NCBI RefSeq assembly: GCF_002799245.1 | Contig: NZ_NEQV01000005.1 | Location: 62,001-126,000 of the forward strand | Direction of reading: 5' to 3' | DNA: 64,000 bases | Origin: Stenotrophomonas maltophilia | Lineage (GTDB): Bacteria; Pseudomonadota; Gammaproteobacteria; Xanthomonadales; Xanthomonadaceae | Shown: piece after piece, positions 9,694-19,182 of the stretch | Layout: the number at the start of each line of letters is the position of its first letter | How positions within the stretch are numbered: the first letter of the stretch is position 1 | Translations under genes and position numbers: made by a program | Notes under the pieces: generated by a model | Database searches by the model: none | The model's input: the letters and a program-made list of their open reading frames with translations, nothing else | What the model was told of the DNA's origin: nothing

Positions 9694-10776
9694 ATGGCAA
9701 AAGTGCAGTTGCAGGGTGTGCGCAAGGTCTATGACAACGGCCAGGTCGCGGTGAAGGACGCCAGCTTCGAGGTCGCCGATGGCGAGCTGATGGTGCTGGT
9801 CGGACCGTCCGGCTGTGGCAAGTCGACCCTGTTGCGGATGGTGGCTGGCCTGGAGGAAATCAGCGGCGGCACGCTGACCATCGGTGATCGTGTGGTCAAC
9901 GACGTGGCGCCGAAGGATCGCGACATCGCGATGGTGTTCCAGAGCTACGCGCTGTACCCGCACATGACCGTGGCCGAGAACCTGGCCTTCGGGTTGAAGC
10001 TGCGTGGGCATGACAAGGCGACCATCGACAAGCGCATCGCCGAAGCGGCGCAGACGCTGGGCCTGACCGAGATGATGGACAAGCTGCCCAAGGCGATGTC
10101 CGGTGGCCAGCGCCAGCGTGTTGCGCTGGGTCGTGCGCTGGTGCGCGAGCCGGCGGTGTTCCTGCTCGACGAGCCGCTGTCCAACCTGGATGCCAAGCTG
10201 CGCCACAGCGTGCGCACCGAAATCGCGCAGCTGCACCGCAAGCTGGGCACCACCATGATCTACGTGACGCACGACCAGGTCGAAGCGATGACCCTGGGCC
10301 AGCGCATCGTGGTGCTGAAGGACGGTGTCATCCAGCAGATCGATACGCCGATGGCGCTGTACGACCGCCCGGCCAACCTGTTCGTGGCCGGTTTCCTCGG
10401 CAGCCCGGCGATGAACGTGCTGCGTGGCACGCTGCAGGGCGATGCCGGCGGCGTGACCGTGGTCGACGGCGAATGGCGTGCACCGCTGGGCCAGGCCACG
10501 ATCGATCCGGCATGGCTGCAGAAGCCGATCGCGGTGGGCGTGCGGCCGGAGCACCTGCAGCCGGCGGCTGCTGATGATGCACACGCGTTCACCGCGCGCA
10601 TTGAGGGCATCGAGCCGGTCGGCAACGAGATCTTCGTCAACCTCAGCAGTGGCCAGCATGCGCTGACCATGCGCGTGGCGCCGCAGGCGCTGCCAGCGGT
10701 AGGCGAGGAGATCCGCGTGGCGATCCACCCGCAGGGCCTGCATTTCTTCAACGCCGAGAGCGGCGAGCGCCTCTGA
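9694..10776 (+). CDS. ugpC: Sugar ABC transporter ATP-binding protein (UgpC/MsmX/MalK family)
   Basis: A 360-residue ATPase of the CUT1 sugar importer family. Walker A is G-P-S-G-C-G-K-S-T (about residues 37-45), the signature M-S-G-G-Q-R-Q-R-V-A-L-G-R near 135, Walker B F-L-L-D-E-P-L-S-N-L-D, and the switch histidine T-H-D. The C-terminal half is the TOBE/OB regulatory domain typical of MalK/UgpC. No permease or binding protein is adjacent, so it is an orphan that probably energises several sugar importers encoded elsewhere, as MsmX does. The ATG at 9694 (MAKVQLQGVRKVYDNG) is chosen because it begins the conserved nucleotide-binding domain. Confidence 0.9.
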   Translation: MAKVQLQGVRKVYDNGQVAVKDASFEVADGELMVLVGPSGCGKSTLLRMVAGLEEISGGTLTIGDRVVNDVAPKDRDIAMVFQSYALYPHMTVAENLAFGLKLRGHDKATIDKRIAEAAQTLGLTEMMDKLPKAMSGGQRQRVALGRALVREPAVFLLDEPLSNLDAKLRHSVRTEIAQLHRKLGTTMIYVTHDQVEAMTLGQRIVVLKDGVIQQIDTPMALYDRPANLFVAGFLGSPAMNVLRGTLQGDAGGVTVVDGEWRAPLGQATIDPAWLQKPIAVGVRPEHLQPAAADDAHAFTARIEGIEPVGNEIFVNLSSGQHALTMRVAPQALPAVGEEIRVAIHPQGLHFFNAESGERL

Positions 10777-10780
10777 TTCT

Positions 10781-10842
10781 GTAGAGCCGAGCCCACGCTC
10801 GGCTGCATTTCAGGGAGAAGCCGAGCATGGGCTCGGCTCTAC
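10781..10842. repeat. SMAG-type REP dimer
   Basis: GTAGAGCCGAGCCCACGCTC at the left end and the inverted GAGCATGGGCTCGGCTCTAC at the right. It begins 4 bases after the ugpC stop, between ugpC and convergent ygfZ, where it could protect 3' ends. Confidence 0.85.
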
Positions 10843-10860
10843 AGAAGGTGGGTTCAGCAG

Positions 10861-10879
10861 ATCCACGCCATGCGTGGAT
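10861..10879. repeat. Small ATCCACGC hairpin
   Basis: ATCCACGC-CAT-GCGTGGAT, an 8-bp perfect stem with a CAT loop. The same core (CCACGCCATGCGTGG) occurs at 15514-15542 and 20357-20379, so it belongs to the SMAG-like hairpin family. Confidence 0.7.
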
Positions 10880-10894
10880 GAGAGCCCTTCAGGC

Positions 10895-11770
10895 TCAGCG
10901 TGCCAAGCCATCCAGGAGTGGCACGCGCTGCGCGATGGCATCGCCCACCTGCAGGTCGGCGTCGCTGGCCTCCAGCGGCAGCACCGCCAGTGCCAGGTCG
11001 CCGGCCACGCTGGCGATCGTGCCCAGTGCCGCGCCGTCCTGCTGCACGCCATCGCCGGCCTGCGCCGGTGCAGCGGTGTGCAGCAGCTGCACCGCGCGCT
11101 TGGCCTTGCCGAGGAAGTGGGTGCGGGCGACGATCTCCTGGCCCGGATAGCAGCCCTTCTTCACGCTGTAGCCGTTCAGGCGGTCCAGGCCCAGCTGCTG
11201 CGGGGTCCACACTTCGCGCTGGCTTTCTTCCAGCCGCGGCAGGCCGTAGCGCAGGTCGGCCTGGCGCCAGGCCAGGGCGAAAGCGGCTTGATCGGCTTCA
11301 CCGGTGGGGGCAAAGGCATCGGCATTGCCAAGCCGCAGGCTGCGCGGCAGGGCATCGCTGCCCAGATCCAGTTCCCAGCCGTCACCTGCGGTGTGCGCGA
11401 TCGCAGCGCCGCTGGCGGCCTCGGGCGCGGTGAAGGCCCCGGCCACCGCCAGATCGTCGCGCAGCAATACCTTCACCTTGCGACGGAACACGAAGCGCTG
11501 CAGTTGCGACGCAATCGCATCGGCGTCGCCGTCAGCCAGCACCAGCATCACATGGTCGTCGGCCAGCCGAAGCAGCTGGAACACCGCCAGAGTGCGGCCC
11601 TTGGCGCTCAGCCAGGCACTCCACTGCCAGTGCAGCAGGGGCAGGGCAGTGACATCGCTGCTGAACTGGGCGTGGGCAAAGGCAGCCGCATCCGGGCCTT
11701 GCAGGCTCAGCAGCTGGTGGCCGGGCAGGCGCGGATATCCAACGAAAGCAGGGGGCAGGTTGTCAGGCAC
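10895..11770 (-). CDS. ygfZ: Folate-binding protein YgfZ (iron-sulfur cluster repair/assembly)
   Basis: YgfZ is a tetrahydrofolate-binding relative of the glycine cleavage T-protein that supports assembly or repair of certain Fe-S enzymes. The diagnostic motif K-K-G-C-Y-P-G-Q-E-I-V-A-R-T lies about two thirds along the protein, with its conserved cysteine. The GTG at 11770 (V-P-D-N-L-P-P-A-F) is chosen, giving 291 residues; a longer frame upstream would run through the promoter region of the divergent succinate dehydrogenase block. Standing beside sdh genes, whose product SdhB carries three Fe-S clusters, makes functional sense, but this is inference. Confidence 0.85.
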   Translation of the reverse strand: MPDNLPPAFVGYPRLPGHQLLSLQGPDAAAFAHAQFSSDVTALPLLHWQWSAWLSAKGRTLAVFQLLRLADDHVMLVLADGDADAIASQLQRFVFRRKVKVLLRDDLAVAGAFTAPEAASGAAIAHTAGDGWELDLGSDALPRSLRLGNADAFAPTGEADQAAFALAWRQADLRYGLPRLEESQREVWTPQQLGLDRLNGYSVKKGCYPGQEIVARTHFLGKAKRAVQLLHTAAPAQAGDGVQQDGAALGTIASVAGDLALAVLPLEASDADLQVGDAIAQRVPLLDGLAR

Positions 11771-11809
11771 GTGAACGAGGTCTAAAATTTGTGCGTTGCG
11801 AGACCGAAC

Positions 11810-11980
11810 ATGATAGGCCAAACAACCCCCACTCCCGACGACGAATCTGAAGCCCCGCTGGTCCCCGCGGCACCCGTGCCCGTGGAACATGAGAAGGCAG
11901 AGGAATTCGGCGGCCGCGGCGGACTTGATCCGGTGCGGTACGGCGATTGGGAGAAAAACGGACGCTGCATCGATTTCTGA
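11810..11980 (+). CDS. Succinate dehydrogenase assembly factor 4-like protein (DUF1674)
   Basis: A 56-residue protein whose C-terminal block R-G-G-L-D-P-V-R-Y-G-D-W-E-K-N-G-R-C-I-D-F is the DUF1674/SdhAF4 signature. In mitochondria SdhAF4 binds flavinated SdhA and protects it before complex II assembly. The N-terminal part is acidic, Pro-rich and probably disordered. It sits 56 bases before sdhC in the same direction, which supports an assembly role. The ATG at 11810 is preferred over an upstream TTG at 11789. Confidence 0.8.
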   Translation: MIGQTTPTPDDESEAPLVPAAPVPVEHEKAEEFGGRGGLDPVRYGDWEKNGRCIDF

Positions 11981-12036
11981 TCAGCATTGAGCCAACGCGG
12001 CCGCGTGCCGCCCAGCCGAGACAACGAGCCCAGCGA

Positions 12037-12429
12037 ATGGCGACCAGACAACGCCCACTTTCCCCGCACCTTCAGGTGTATCGCTGGCAGATTCAGATGG
12101 CCACCTCGATCCTGCATCGAGCCACTGGCGTCTTTCTGTCTGTTGGTGCCCTCATCATCGCCGCCGGCCTGCTGGCCCTGATGATGGGGCCCGAGTCCTG
12201 GAACTGCTTCACCGGCCATGCCGGGGCCTGGTATGGCCGCGTGTTCCTGTTCGCGTGGACATGGTCGTTCGCCTATCACCTGTGCAATGGCATCCGCCAT
12301 GTGGTGCAGGACTTCGCCATCGGCTTCAGCATCCCCGCCTTCATCCGCAGCAGCTGGCTGTCGGTCATCGGCAGCCTGGTGATCACCCTGCTGGTGTGGG
12401 CCTATGTGATGTTCGGAGGTGCTGCGTGA
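12037..12429 (+). CDS. sdhC: Succinate dehydrogenase cytochrome b556 subunit
   Basis: SdhC is one of two membrane anchors of complex II and contributes to the heme b and quinone site. The 130-residue protein has the N-terminal signature R-P-L-S-P-H-L-Q-V-Y, then S-I-L-H-R-A-T-G before the first helix, and H-x2-N-G-I-R-H in the second, where a histidine ligates heme. Three hydrophobic helices are visible. The ATG at 12037 fits the family start. Its TGA overlaps the sdhD GTG. Confidence 0.95.
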   Translation: MATRQRPLSPHLQVYRWQIQMATSILHRATGVFLSVGALIIAAGLLALMMGPESWNCFTGHAGAWYGRVFLFAWTWSFAYHLCNGIRHVVQDFAIGFSIPAFIRSSWLSVIGSLVITLLVWAYVMFGGAA

Positions 12430-12812
12430 GCAAGTTCCGTACCCCGTTGAAGAGCGTGCGCGGCCTTGGTTCGGCCAAGACCGGCACCGAGCACTTCGTG
12501 CACCAGCGCCTGACCGCCGCCGCCCTGGTGGCGCTGGGCATCTGGTTCCTGGTCTTCGTGCTGGGCCTGCTGGGCTCGGACTATGCGACCGCCGCCGCCG
12601 CCGTGGCCAAGCCGTGGAATGCAGTGCCGCTGATCGGCCTGCTGATCGCCATGTTCTGGCACGCGCAGCTCGGCATGCAGGTCGTGCTGGAAGACTACAT
12701 CCACGAATCGCTGCTGGCCCTGGTGCTGCAGACCGCGGTGAAGTTCGTCGCCGTGCTCGGCATGATCGTCAGTGTGTTTGCGGTGGGCCGCATCGCCCTC
12801 GGCGTTGCCTGA
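12426..12812 (+). CDS. sdhD: Succinate dehydrogenase membrane anchor subunit
   Basis: The 128-residue second membrane anchor of complex II. It contains T-G-T-E-H-F-V-H-Q-R-L-T-A before the first helix, and a second helix with F-W-H-A-Q-L-G-M-Q-V-V-L-E-D-Y-I-H, where the histidine and D-Y are conserved in SdhD. Three transmembrane segments are evident. The start is a GTG (GTGA overlap with the sdhC stop), indicating translational coupling. Confidence 0.93.
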   Translation: MSKFRTPLKSVRGLGSAKTGTEHFVHQRLTAAALVALGIWFLVFVLGLLGSDYATAAAAVAKPWNAVPLIGLLIAMFWHAQLGMQVVLEDYIHESLLALVLQTAVKFVAVLGMIVSVFAVGRIALGVA

Positions 12813-12843
12813 GCCCAGGCACCAACACAGGAATCCAGATTAG

Positions 12844-14634
12844 ATGTCCGCTTACAAGATCACCGAACACAAGTACGACATGGTCGTGGTCGGCGCCGGC
12901 GGTGCCGGCCTGCGCGCCACGTTCGGCCTGGCCGCCAAGGGCCTGCAGACCGTGTGCCTGACCAAGGTCTTCCCGACCCGTTCGCACACCGTTGCCGCCC
13001 AGGGCGGTATCTCGGCCGCACTCGCCAACATGGGCGAGGACGACTGGCGCTACCACTTCTTCGACACCATCAAGGGTTCGGACTGGCTGGGCGACCAGGA
13101 CGCCATCGAGTACATGTGCCGTGAGGCCATCCCGGCCATCATCGAGCTTGAACACTACGGCGTACCGTTCTCGCGTACCGCCGAAGGCAAGATCTACCAG
13201 CGCCCGTTCGGTGGCATGACCACCAAGTACGGCGAAGGCCCGGCGGCGCAGCGTACCTGCGCGGCGGCCGACCGTACCGGCCACGCGATGCTGCACACCC
13301 TGTACCAGCAGTCGCTGAAGCACGATGCGCGCTTCATGATCGAGTACTTCGCACTCGACCTGATCTTCGACGATGAGGGCGCCTGCCGCGGCGTGCTGGC
13401 CCTGGACATGTCCGATGGCACCCTGCACCTGTTCCGCGCCCAGGGCGTGGTGCTGGCCACCGGTGGTTACGGCCGTGCCTACTTCAGCGCCACCTCGGCG
13501 CACACCTGCACCGGCGACGGTGGCGGCCTGGCCATGCGTGCCGGTATCGCCATGCAGGACATGGAGTTCGTGCAGTTCCACCCGACCGGCATCTACGGCG
13601 CCGGCTGCCTGATCACCGAGGGTGTCCGCGGTGAAGGTGGCATCCTGCGCAACAGCAGCGGCGAGCGCTTCATGGAGCGCTATGCACCGCACTACAAGGA
13701 TCTGGCCTCGCGCGACGTGGTCAGCCGTTCGATGACCATCGAGATCCGCGAAGGCCGCGGCGTTGGCGAGCACAAGGATCACATCCTGCTCGACCTGACC
13801 CACCTCGGCCCGGGCGTGATCGACGAGAAGCTGCCGGGCATCGCTGAAAGCGCCCGCATCTTCGCCGGCGTCGACGTGCACAAGCAGCCGATCCCGGTCA
13901 TCCCGACCGTGCACTACAACATGGGCGGCATCCCGACCAACTACCACGGTGAAGTGGTGCAGAAGGTCGGCGACAACGACAATGCCGTGGTGCCGGGCCT
14001 GTACGCCATCGGCGAAGCGGCCTGCGTGTCCGTGCACGGTGCCAACCGCCTGGGCTCGAACTCGCTGCTGGATCTGGTGGTGTTCGGTCGTGCAGTGGCC
14101 AACCGTTGCGCCGAGACCATCAAGCCGGGCGCATCGCACAAGCCGCTGCCGGCCGATGCCTGCGACAAGGCGCTGGGCCTGCTGGACAAGCTGCGCCACG
14201 CCAACGGTGATACCCCGACCTCGGTCATCCGCGATCGCATGCAGCGCACCATGCAGGCCGACGCGGCGGTCTTCCGCACCAGCCAGACGTTGAAGGAAGG
14301 CTGCGAGAAGATGGACAAGATCTTCGACTCGTTCCAGGACGTGAAGGTCTCCGACCGTTCGCTGGTGTGGAACTCGGACCTGATCGAAACCTACGAGCTG
14401 AACAACCTGCTGCTCAACGCGGTGGCGACGATCAACTCGGCCGAACAGCGCAAGGAAAGCCGCGGCGCGCATGCGCACGAGGACTTCCCGGACCGCGACG
14501 ACGTCAACTGGCAGAAGCACACCCTGGTCAGCGTCGACGAGAAGGGCAAGTGCAGCTTCGACTACCGTCCGGTGCACATGTACACGTTGACCGACGACGT
14601 GTCCGTGGTGCCGCCGAAGCCGCGCGTGTACTGA
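12844..14634 (+). CDS. sdhA: Succinate dehydrogenase flavoprotein subunit
   Basis: The 596-residue flavoprotein oxidises succinate to fumarate and carries covalent FAD. The dinucleotide motif G-A-G-G-A-G-L-R is near residue 18, the FAD-attachment histidine lies in [11 protein letters not shown] near residue 50, and the active-site blocks F-H-P-T-G-I-Y-G and [14 protein letters not shown] are present. Length matches SdhA. It lies between sdhD and sdhB in the standard C-D-A-B order. SdhE, which promotes flavination of this subunit, is encoded just downstream. Confidence 0.98.
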   Translation: MSAYKITEHKYDMVVVGAGGAGLRATFGLAAKGLQTVCLTKVFPTRSHTVAAQGGISAALANMGEDDWRYHFFDTIKGSDWLGDQDAIEYMCREAIPAIIELEHYGVPFSRTAEGKIYQRPFGGMTTKYGEGPAAQRTCAAADRTGHAMLHTLYQQSLKHDARFMIEYFALDLIFDDEGACRGVLALDMSDGTLHLFRAQGVVLATGGYGRAYFSATSAHTCTGDGGGLAMRAGIAMQDMEFVQFHPTGIYGAGCLITEGVRGEGGILRNSSGERFMERYAPHYKDLASRDVVSRSMTIEIREGRGVGEHKDHILLDLTHLGPGVIDEKLPGIAESARIFAGVDVHKQPIPVIPTVHYNMGGIPTNYHGEVVQKVGDNDNAVVPGLYAIGEAACVSVHGANRLGSNSLLDLVVFGRAVANRCAETIKPGASHKPLPADACDKALGLLDKLRHANGDTPTSVIRDRMQRTMQADAAVFRTSQTLKEGCEKMDKIFDSFQDVKVSDRSLVWNSDLIETYELNNLLLNAVATINSAEQRKESRGAHAHEDFPDRDDVNWQKHTLVSVDEKGKCSFDYRPVHMYTLTDDVSVVPPKPRVY

Positions 14635-14700
14635 TCCGACCCCGCCTACCATGCAATCCGCGCCCAAGGGCGCGGGCCGCCTGAGCCAACGAGAGCAGCC

Positions 14701-15486
14701 ATGGCCGAGTTTTCACTCCCCAAGAATTCCAAGATCACGAAGGGCAAGCACTTCCCCGTCAAGAACGGCGGCAAGAACGTGCGCTCCTTCAAGATCTACC
14801 GCTGGAGTCCGGACGACGACAGCAACCCGCGCACCGATACCTATGAAGTCGATCTGGACGCCTGTGGCCCGATGGTCCTGGACGCCCTGATCAAGATCAA
14901 GAACGAGATCGACCCGACCCTGACCTTCCGCCGCTCGTGCCGCGAAGGCATCTGCGGTTCGTGCGCGATGAACATCGACGGCACCAATACCCTGGCCTGC
15001 ACCCGAGCCATCTCGGACTGCGGCAAGAAGGAAGTGCCGATCTACCCGCTGCCGCACATGAACGTGGTCAAGGATCTGGTTCCGGACCTGACCCACTTCT
15101 ACGCGCAGTACGCGTCGATCAAGCCGTGGATCCGTACCCAGACCCCGGCACCGCCGGACCGTGAGCGCCTGCAGTCGCCGGAAGACCGCAAGAAGCTGGA
15201 CGGCCTGTATGAGTGCATCCTGTGCGCCTGCTGCTCGACCAGCTGCCCGAGCTACTGGTGGAACGGCGAGCGTTACCTGGGCCCGGCGATCCTGCTGCAG
15301 GCCTACCGCTGGATCATCGACTCGCGCGATGAGGACACCGGTGCGCGCCTGGACGATCTGGAAGATCCGTTCAAGCTGTACCGCTGCCACACCATCATGA
15401 ACTGCGCCCGGACCTGCCCGAAGGGCCTGAACCCGGCGCTGGCGATTGCCGAGATCAAGAAGCTGATGATGGAACGCCGCGCCTGA
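14701..15486 (+). CDS. sdhB: Succinate dehydrogenase iron-sulfur subunit
   Basis: The 261-residue electron-transfer subunit of complex II. The 2Fe-2S cysteines are in [13 protein letters not shown] and a later C-T-R; the 4Fe-4S and 3Fe-4S clusters are marked by [12 protein letters not shown] and [17 protein letters not shown]. Length and the C-terminal K-L-M-M-E-R-R-A end are usual for proteobacterial SdhB. It lies 66 bases after sdhA. Confidence 0.98.
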   Translation: MAEFSLPKNSKITKGKHFPVKNGGKNVRSFKIYRWSPDDDSNPRTDTYEVDLDACGPMVLDALIKIKNEIDPTLTFRRSCREGICGSCAMNIDGTNTLACTRAISDCGKKEVPIYPLPHMNVVKDLVPDLTHFYAQYASIKPWIRTQTPAPPDRERLQSPEDRKKLDGLYECILCACCSTSCPSYWWNGERYLGPAILLQAYRWIIDSRDEDTGARLDDLEDPFKLYRCHTIMNCARTCPKGLNPALAIAEIKKLMMERRA

Positions 15487-15513
15487 TACGGCGCAGGGTA
15501 GTTGCATGACCCC

Positions 15514-15542
15514 AGCAGAGCCACGCCATGCGTGGCTTTGCT
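15514..15542. repeat. CCACGCCATGCGTGG hairpin between sdhB and sdhE
   Basis: A stem of AGAGCCACGC with GCGTGGCTTT around a CAT loop, placed in the 73-base sdhB-sdhE gap. It belongs to the same small hairpin family as 10861-10879 and could reduce readthrough into sdhE. Confidence 0.65.
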
Positions 15543-15559
15543 GTATCTGGAGAAACACA

Positions 15560-15808
15560 ATGGAAGAAGACGTTCTGCTGAAGAAGCTGCGCTGGCGCTG
15601 CCGCCGCGGCATGCGCGAACTGGACCAGCTGTTCGGCCGCTACCTTGACCGTGAGTGGAGCACTGCACCGACCGAAGAGCGCGAGGTTTTCCTGTTCCTG
15701 CTCGATTGCGAGGACGATAAGTTGTGGCGCTGGTTCATGGGCTATGAGGCCTGCCCGCATGCGCACGCAATCCCCCTCATGCAGAAGATCCTCGCCCTCA
15801 AGCCTTGA
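15560..15808 (+). CDS. sdhE: FAD assembly factor SdhE
   Basis: SdhE (DUF339, also called CptB/YgfY) promotes covalent FAD attachment to SdhA. The 82-residue protein has the invariant R-R-G-x-x-E-L-D motif (R-R-G-M-R-E-L-D) near residue 14 and the usual helical composition with D-D-x-L-W-x-W near 55. The ATG at 15560 follows a GGAGA site and matches family length. The next gene overlaps its 3' end by about 50 bases. Confidence 0.93.
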   Translation: MEEDVLLKKLRWRCRRGMRELDQLFGRYLDREWSTAPTEEREVFLFLLDCEDDKLWRWFMGYEACPHAHAIPLMQKILALKP

Positions 15809-16208
15809 GTGGCGCCCCTCGCGGCTGCAGGCCGCCGCCCAGTTGGCGGTGCTGCTGGCCGCCCCCTGGCTGCTGCGCGCATCGGATCTGCCGCCACGGC
15901 TGCTGATGCCGGCGGTGTTGCTGGCCTGGGGCATCGGGTTGACCGCACTGGCCTGGCGCCAGCGCAGGCCACGCGTGCAGGTGCTGCTGCCCCCGCTTCC
16001 CGAACCACTGCAGGTGGCCGGGCAGGAGATCGATGTGCCGCAGCTGGTGGTGCGCGGGCCGTGGCTGTTGTTGCTCTGGCGTGAGGATCGGCACCGTCGG
16101 CGCCTGCTGTTCTGGCCTGATGTGCTCGATTCGGGCCAGCGACGTGAACTGCGACTGGCCGTGGCCGCACGCGGCGTTTCCCGTCGGCCCCGGTCGATGG
16201 CACCATAA
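15759..16208 (+). CDS. YgfX-like small membrane protein
   Basis: A 149-residue protein with two adjacent hydrophobic helices (about residues 24-55) followed by a Leu/Arg-rich soluble tail. In E. coli, sdhE is followed by ygfX (cptA), an inner-membrane protein of this size and topology. Position and topology, rather than a clear motif, support the YgfX assignment. The chosen ATG lies inside sdhE (50-base overlap), implying coupling. No toxin activity can be read from the sequence. Confidence 0.6.
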   Translation: MRTQSPSCRRSSPSSLEWRPSRLQAAAQLAVLLAAPWLLRASDLPPRLLMPAVLLAWGIGLTALAWRQRRPRVQVLLPPLPEPLQVAGQEIDVPQLVVRGPWLLLLWREDRHRRRLLFWPDVLDSGQRRELRLAVAARGVSRRPRSMAP

Positions 16209-16231
16209 GCTGAATCGACCGGCGTGCCTGC

Positions 16232-17465
16232 ATGTTCAAACCCATTCCCGTGGCCATTGGCCTGCGCTACCTGCGCGCCAAGCGCCGCAACGGCTTCATC
16301 TCCTTCATCTCGATGGCATCGATCCTGGGCATCGCGCTCGGCGTTACGGTGTTGATCACCACCCTGGCGGTGATGAGCGGCTTCCAGAAGGAAATCCGCA
16401 GCCGCCTGCTGCAGATGACCGCGCACACCACCATCAGCCGTGACGGCGAGCCGATGCCGGACTGGATGCGTGTGGTCGACATCGCCCGCAAGGACCCGCG
16501 CGTGGCCGGTGCCGCGCCATACATCGAGATCCAGTCGATGATCAGCGGCCCGCGCGTGCAGGGGGCGATCATCCAGGGCATCGATCCGGCGCTGGAGCCG
16601 AACGTCTCGGTGATCGACAAGAAGGTCACCAAGGGCAGCTATGACAGCCTCAAGCCGGGCAGCTTCAACCTGCTGCTGGGCAAGGAACTGGCGATCTGGC
16701 TCGGCGTGGACGTTGGCGACCAGGTGCTGGTGACATTTGCCGAAGTGCAGGGTACGCCTGCCGGCGCGGTGCCACGAATGAAACGCTTCACCGTCAGCGG
16801 CATCTTCGAGGCCGGCTACAACGAGGTCGATCGTGGCGTCGGCTTTGCCAACATGCAGGACCTGGAGCGCGTGCTGCGCAGCGATGGTGCCACCGGCGTG
16901 CGGCTGAAACTGCACGACATGGACCGCTCGCTGGAAGTGGGCGTGGATCTGGCGCAGAACCTCGGTGGTGCCTACCGGGTGAGTGACTGGACCCAGCAGA
17001 ACGCCAACCTCTACCACTCGCTGCGCATGGAGAAGGTGGTGATGGGTATCCTGCTGTCGCTGATCATCGCCATGGGCGCCTTCAACCTGGTGTCCTCGCA
17101 GGTGATGCTGGTGACCGACAAGCAGGCCGACATCGCCATCCTGCGCACCCTCGGCCTGACCCCGGGAGGCGTGATGCAGGTGTTCATGGTGCAGGGCTCG
17201 CTGATCGGCATTTTCGGCACGCTGGCCGGCCTGATCGGTGGCATCACCCTGACCCTCAACCTGGAACGCATCCTCGGCGCCATCGAGAGCGTGTTCAACG
17301 TGAAGCTGCTGCCGGAAGACGTGTACTACATCACCGGCCTGCCGACCGACATGCAGACCGGCGACGTGGTGGCGATCACCGTGGTCGCGCTGCTGATGAG
17401 CTTCCTGGCCACCCTGTACCCCGCCTGGCGGGCAGCACGCACCCAGCCGGCGGAGGCCCTGCGTT

Positions 17466-17473
<8 letters not shown>
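16232..17473 (+). CDS. lolC: Lipoprotein-releasing ABC transporter permease LolC/LolE
   Basis: A 413-residue inner-membrane permease of the LolCDE machine that extracts lipoproteins from the inner membrane for LolA. The N-terminus ([17 protein letters not shown]) precedes the first helix, a large periplasmic domain of roughly 200 residues follows, and three C-terminal helices form an FtsX-like domain. Only one permease gene precedes lolD here, so it may act as a LolF-like single permease or pair with a partner encoded elsewhere. It overlaps lolD by 8 bases. Confidence 0.9.
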
Positions 17474-18179
<706 letters not shown>

Positions 18180-18193
18180 GCCGCCGGACGGGC

Positions 18194-18209
18194 GCCAACC
18201 CAGGTTGGC
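18194..18209. repeat. GCCAACC REP-like palindrome
   Basis: GCCAACCCAGGTTGGC followed by GACTACCCG. The same unit (GCCAACCAAGGTTGGC then GGCTACCCG) occurs at 22217-22232. The TAC trailing the stem reads GTAG on the other strand, placing it with the GTAG REP families. Confidence 0.65.
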
Positions 18210-18364
18210 GACTACCCGGATCCGGAGCCTCGAACCCGCCTCGGCGGATGCCGGCCTGGTCGGCTGCGGGAGCCGCCGACCGGTGGCTGAATGGGGCCTC
18301 CGGTCATCGCGCCGGCGTTGCCAGGCCAGGCGCATGATGGCGGCAGTTCCCCGAGGAGATCGCC

Positions 18365-18823
18365 ATGAAGACCCCGATTCTGATCGCCGGACTCTGCCTG
18401 GCGCTGGCCGCCTGCGCCACCACCGGCCGGCTCAGCAGTACCGAGAAACTGGATCTGTACCGTGCCCACGCCGGCGCGCCGCAGAACGACATGCAGTTCT
18501 TCGGCAGCCTCAATGGCTGGACCGAACTGGGTGACAGTGCGCTGGCGGTCTGGACCCGACCGAGCGAGGCTTACCTGCTGGAGCTGAGCGGCCCGTGTCC
18601 GGACCTGTCCTACGCCACAGCCATCGGCTTGACCAGCAGCATGGGCCGGGTGTCGTCGCGTTTCGACAAGGTGCTGGTACGCGACCCGACCGGAGGCCCG
18701 CGCATGCCGTGCTTCATCAACAGCATCCGCAAACTGGATGTGAAGGCACTGCGTACCTCCGAGCAGGAGCTGCGCCAGGCGCAGGTGCAGGAGCGCGAGG
18801 AAGCCACCGCGCCCGCGAAATGA
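18365..18823 (+). CDS. DUF6491-type lipoprotein
   Basis: A 152-residue predicted lipoprotein. The signal peptide ends in a lipobox (L-A-L-A-A-C, cysteine near residue 17). Two further cysteines (in G-P-C-P-D-L and R-M-P-C-F-I-N) may form a disulfide in the periplasm. Residues such as F-F-G-S-L-N-G-W and the cysteine spacing recall the DUF6491 proteins common in Xanthomonadaceae; function is unknown. The C-terminal 25 residues are a charged Glu/Gln-rich helix. It is probably monocistronic. Confidence 0.7.
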   Translation: MKTPILIAGLCLALAACATTGRLSSTEKLDLYRAHAGAPQNDMQFFGSLNGWTELGDSALAVWTRPSEAYLLELSGPCPDLSYATAIGLTSSMGRVSSRFDKVLVRDPTGGPRMPCFINSIRKLDVKALRTSEQELRQAQVQEREEATAPAK

Positions 18824-18825
18824 TC

Positions 18826-18902
18826 AAAAAGGGGACGGAGGGGATTAAGTCGTTTTTAGGCCATTTGGGCAAAAACGACTTAATCCCCTCCGTCCCCTTT
18901 TT
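18826..18902. repeat. Perfect 32-bp inverted repeat
   Basis: Arms at 18826-18857 and 18871-18902 are exact complements over 32 bases, with a 13-base loop. The arm begins AAAAAGGGGACGGAGGGGAT and continues TAAGTCG-TTTTT, so the stem ends in T-runs on both strands and can act as a bidirectional terminator between the convergent DUF6491 and yggX genes. The A/T-rich ends and unusual sequence suggest a dispersed repeat rather than a native terminator. Confidence 0.85.
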
Positions 18903-18907
18903 CGGTG

Positions 18908-19177
18908 TCAGGCTTCCGGGGTGAAGCCGGCGGGCTTTTCCGCGTCCTTCTCGAACAGGAACTTGACCAGTTCGCCTTCAAGGAAGGCGCGGTGTTCCGG
19001 GTTGCGCGGCGACAGGCGGTTTTCGTTGATCAGCATGGTCTGGTGTGCGAGCCACGCGGCCCAGGCCTGCTTGCCGATGTTGTTGAAGATGCGCTGGCCC
19101 AGTTCGCCGGGATAGGGCACGAAGTCCAGGCCCTCGGCATCGCGTTGTTCGTACTGGCAGAAGACGGTTCGGGACAT
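18908..19177 (-). CDS. yggX: Fe(2+)-trafficking / oxidative damage protection protein YggX
   Basis: The 89-residue protein begins [20 protein letters not shown], matching YggX, with the conserved cysteine at residue 7, [11 protein letters not shown] and W-x2-W-x3-Q-T-M-L-I-N-E. YggX protects Fe-S proteins from oxidants. It lies 5 bases downstream of mutY on the same strand, the same mutY-yggX linkage seen in E. coli, and is probably translated from the same mRNA. Confidence 0.96.
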   Translation of the reverse strand: MSRTVFCQYEQRDAEGLDFVPYPGELGQRIFNNIGKQAWAAWLAHQTMLINENRLSPRNPEHRAFLEGELVKFLFEKDAEKPAGFTPEA

Positions 19178-19182
19178 GGCAC

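Noticed and set aside
12769..14667. 632-codon minus-strand frame opposite sdhA
   Set aside because: His/Val/Asp-rich shadow typical of GC-rich antisense; sdhA is intact.
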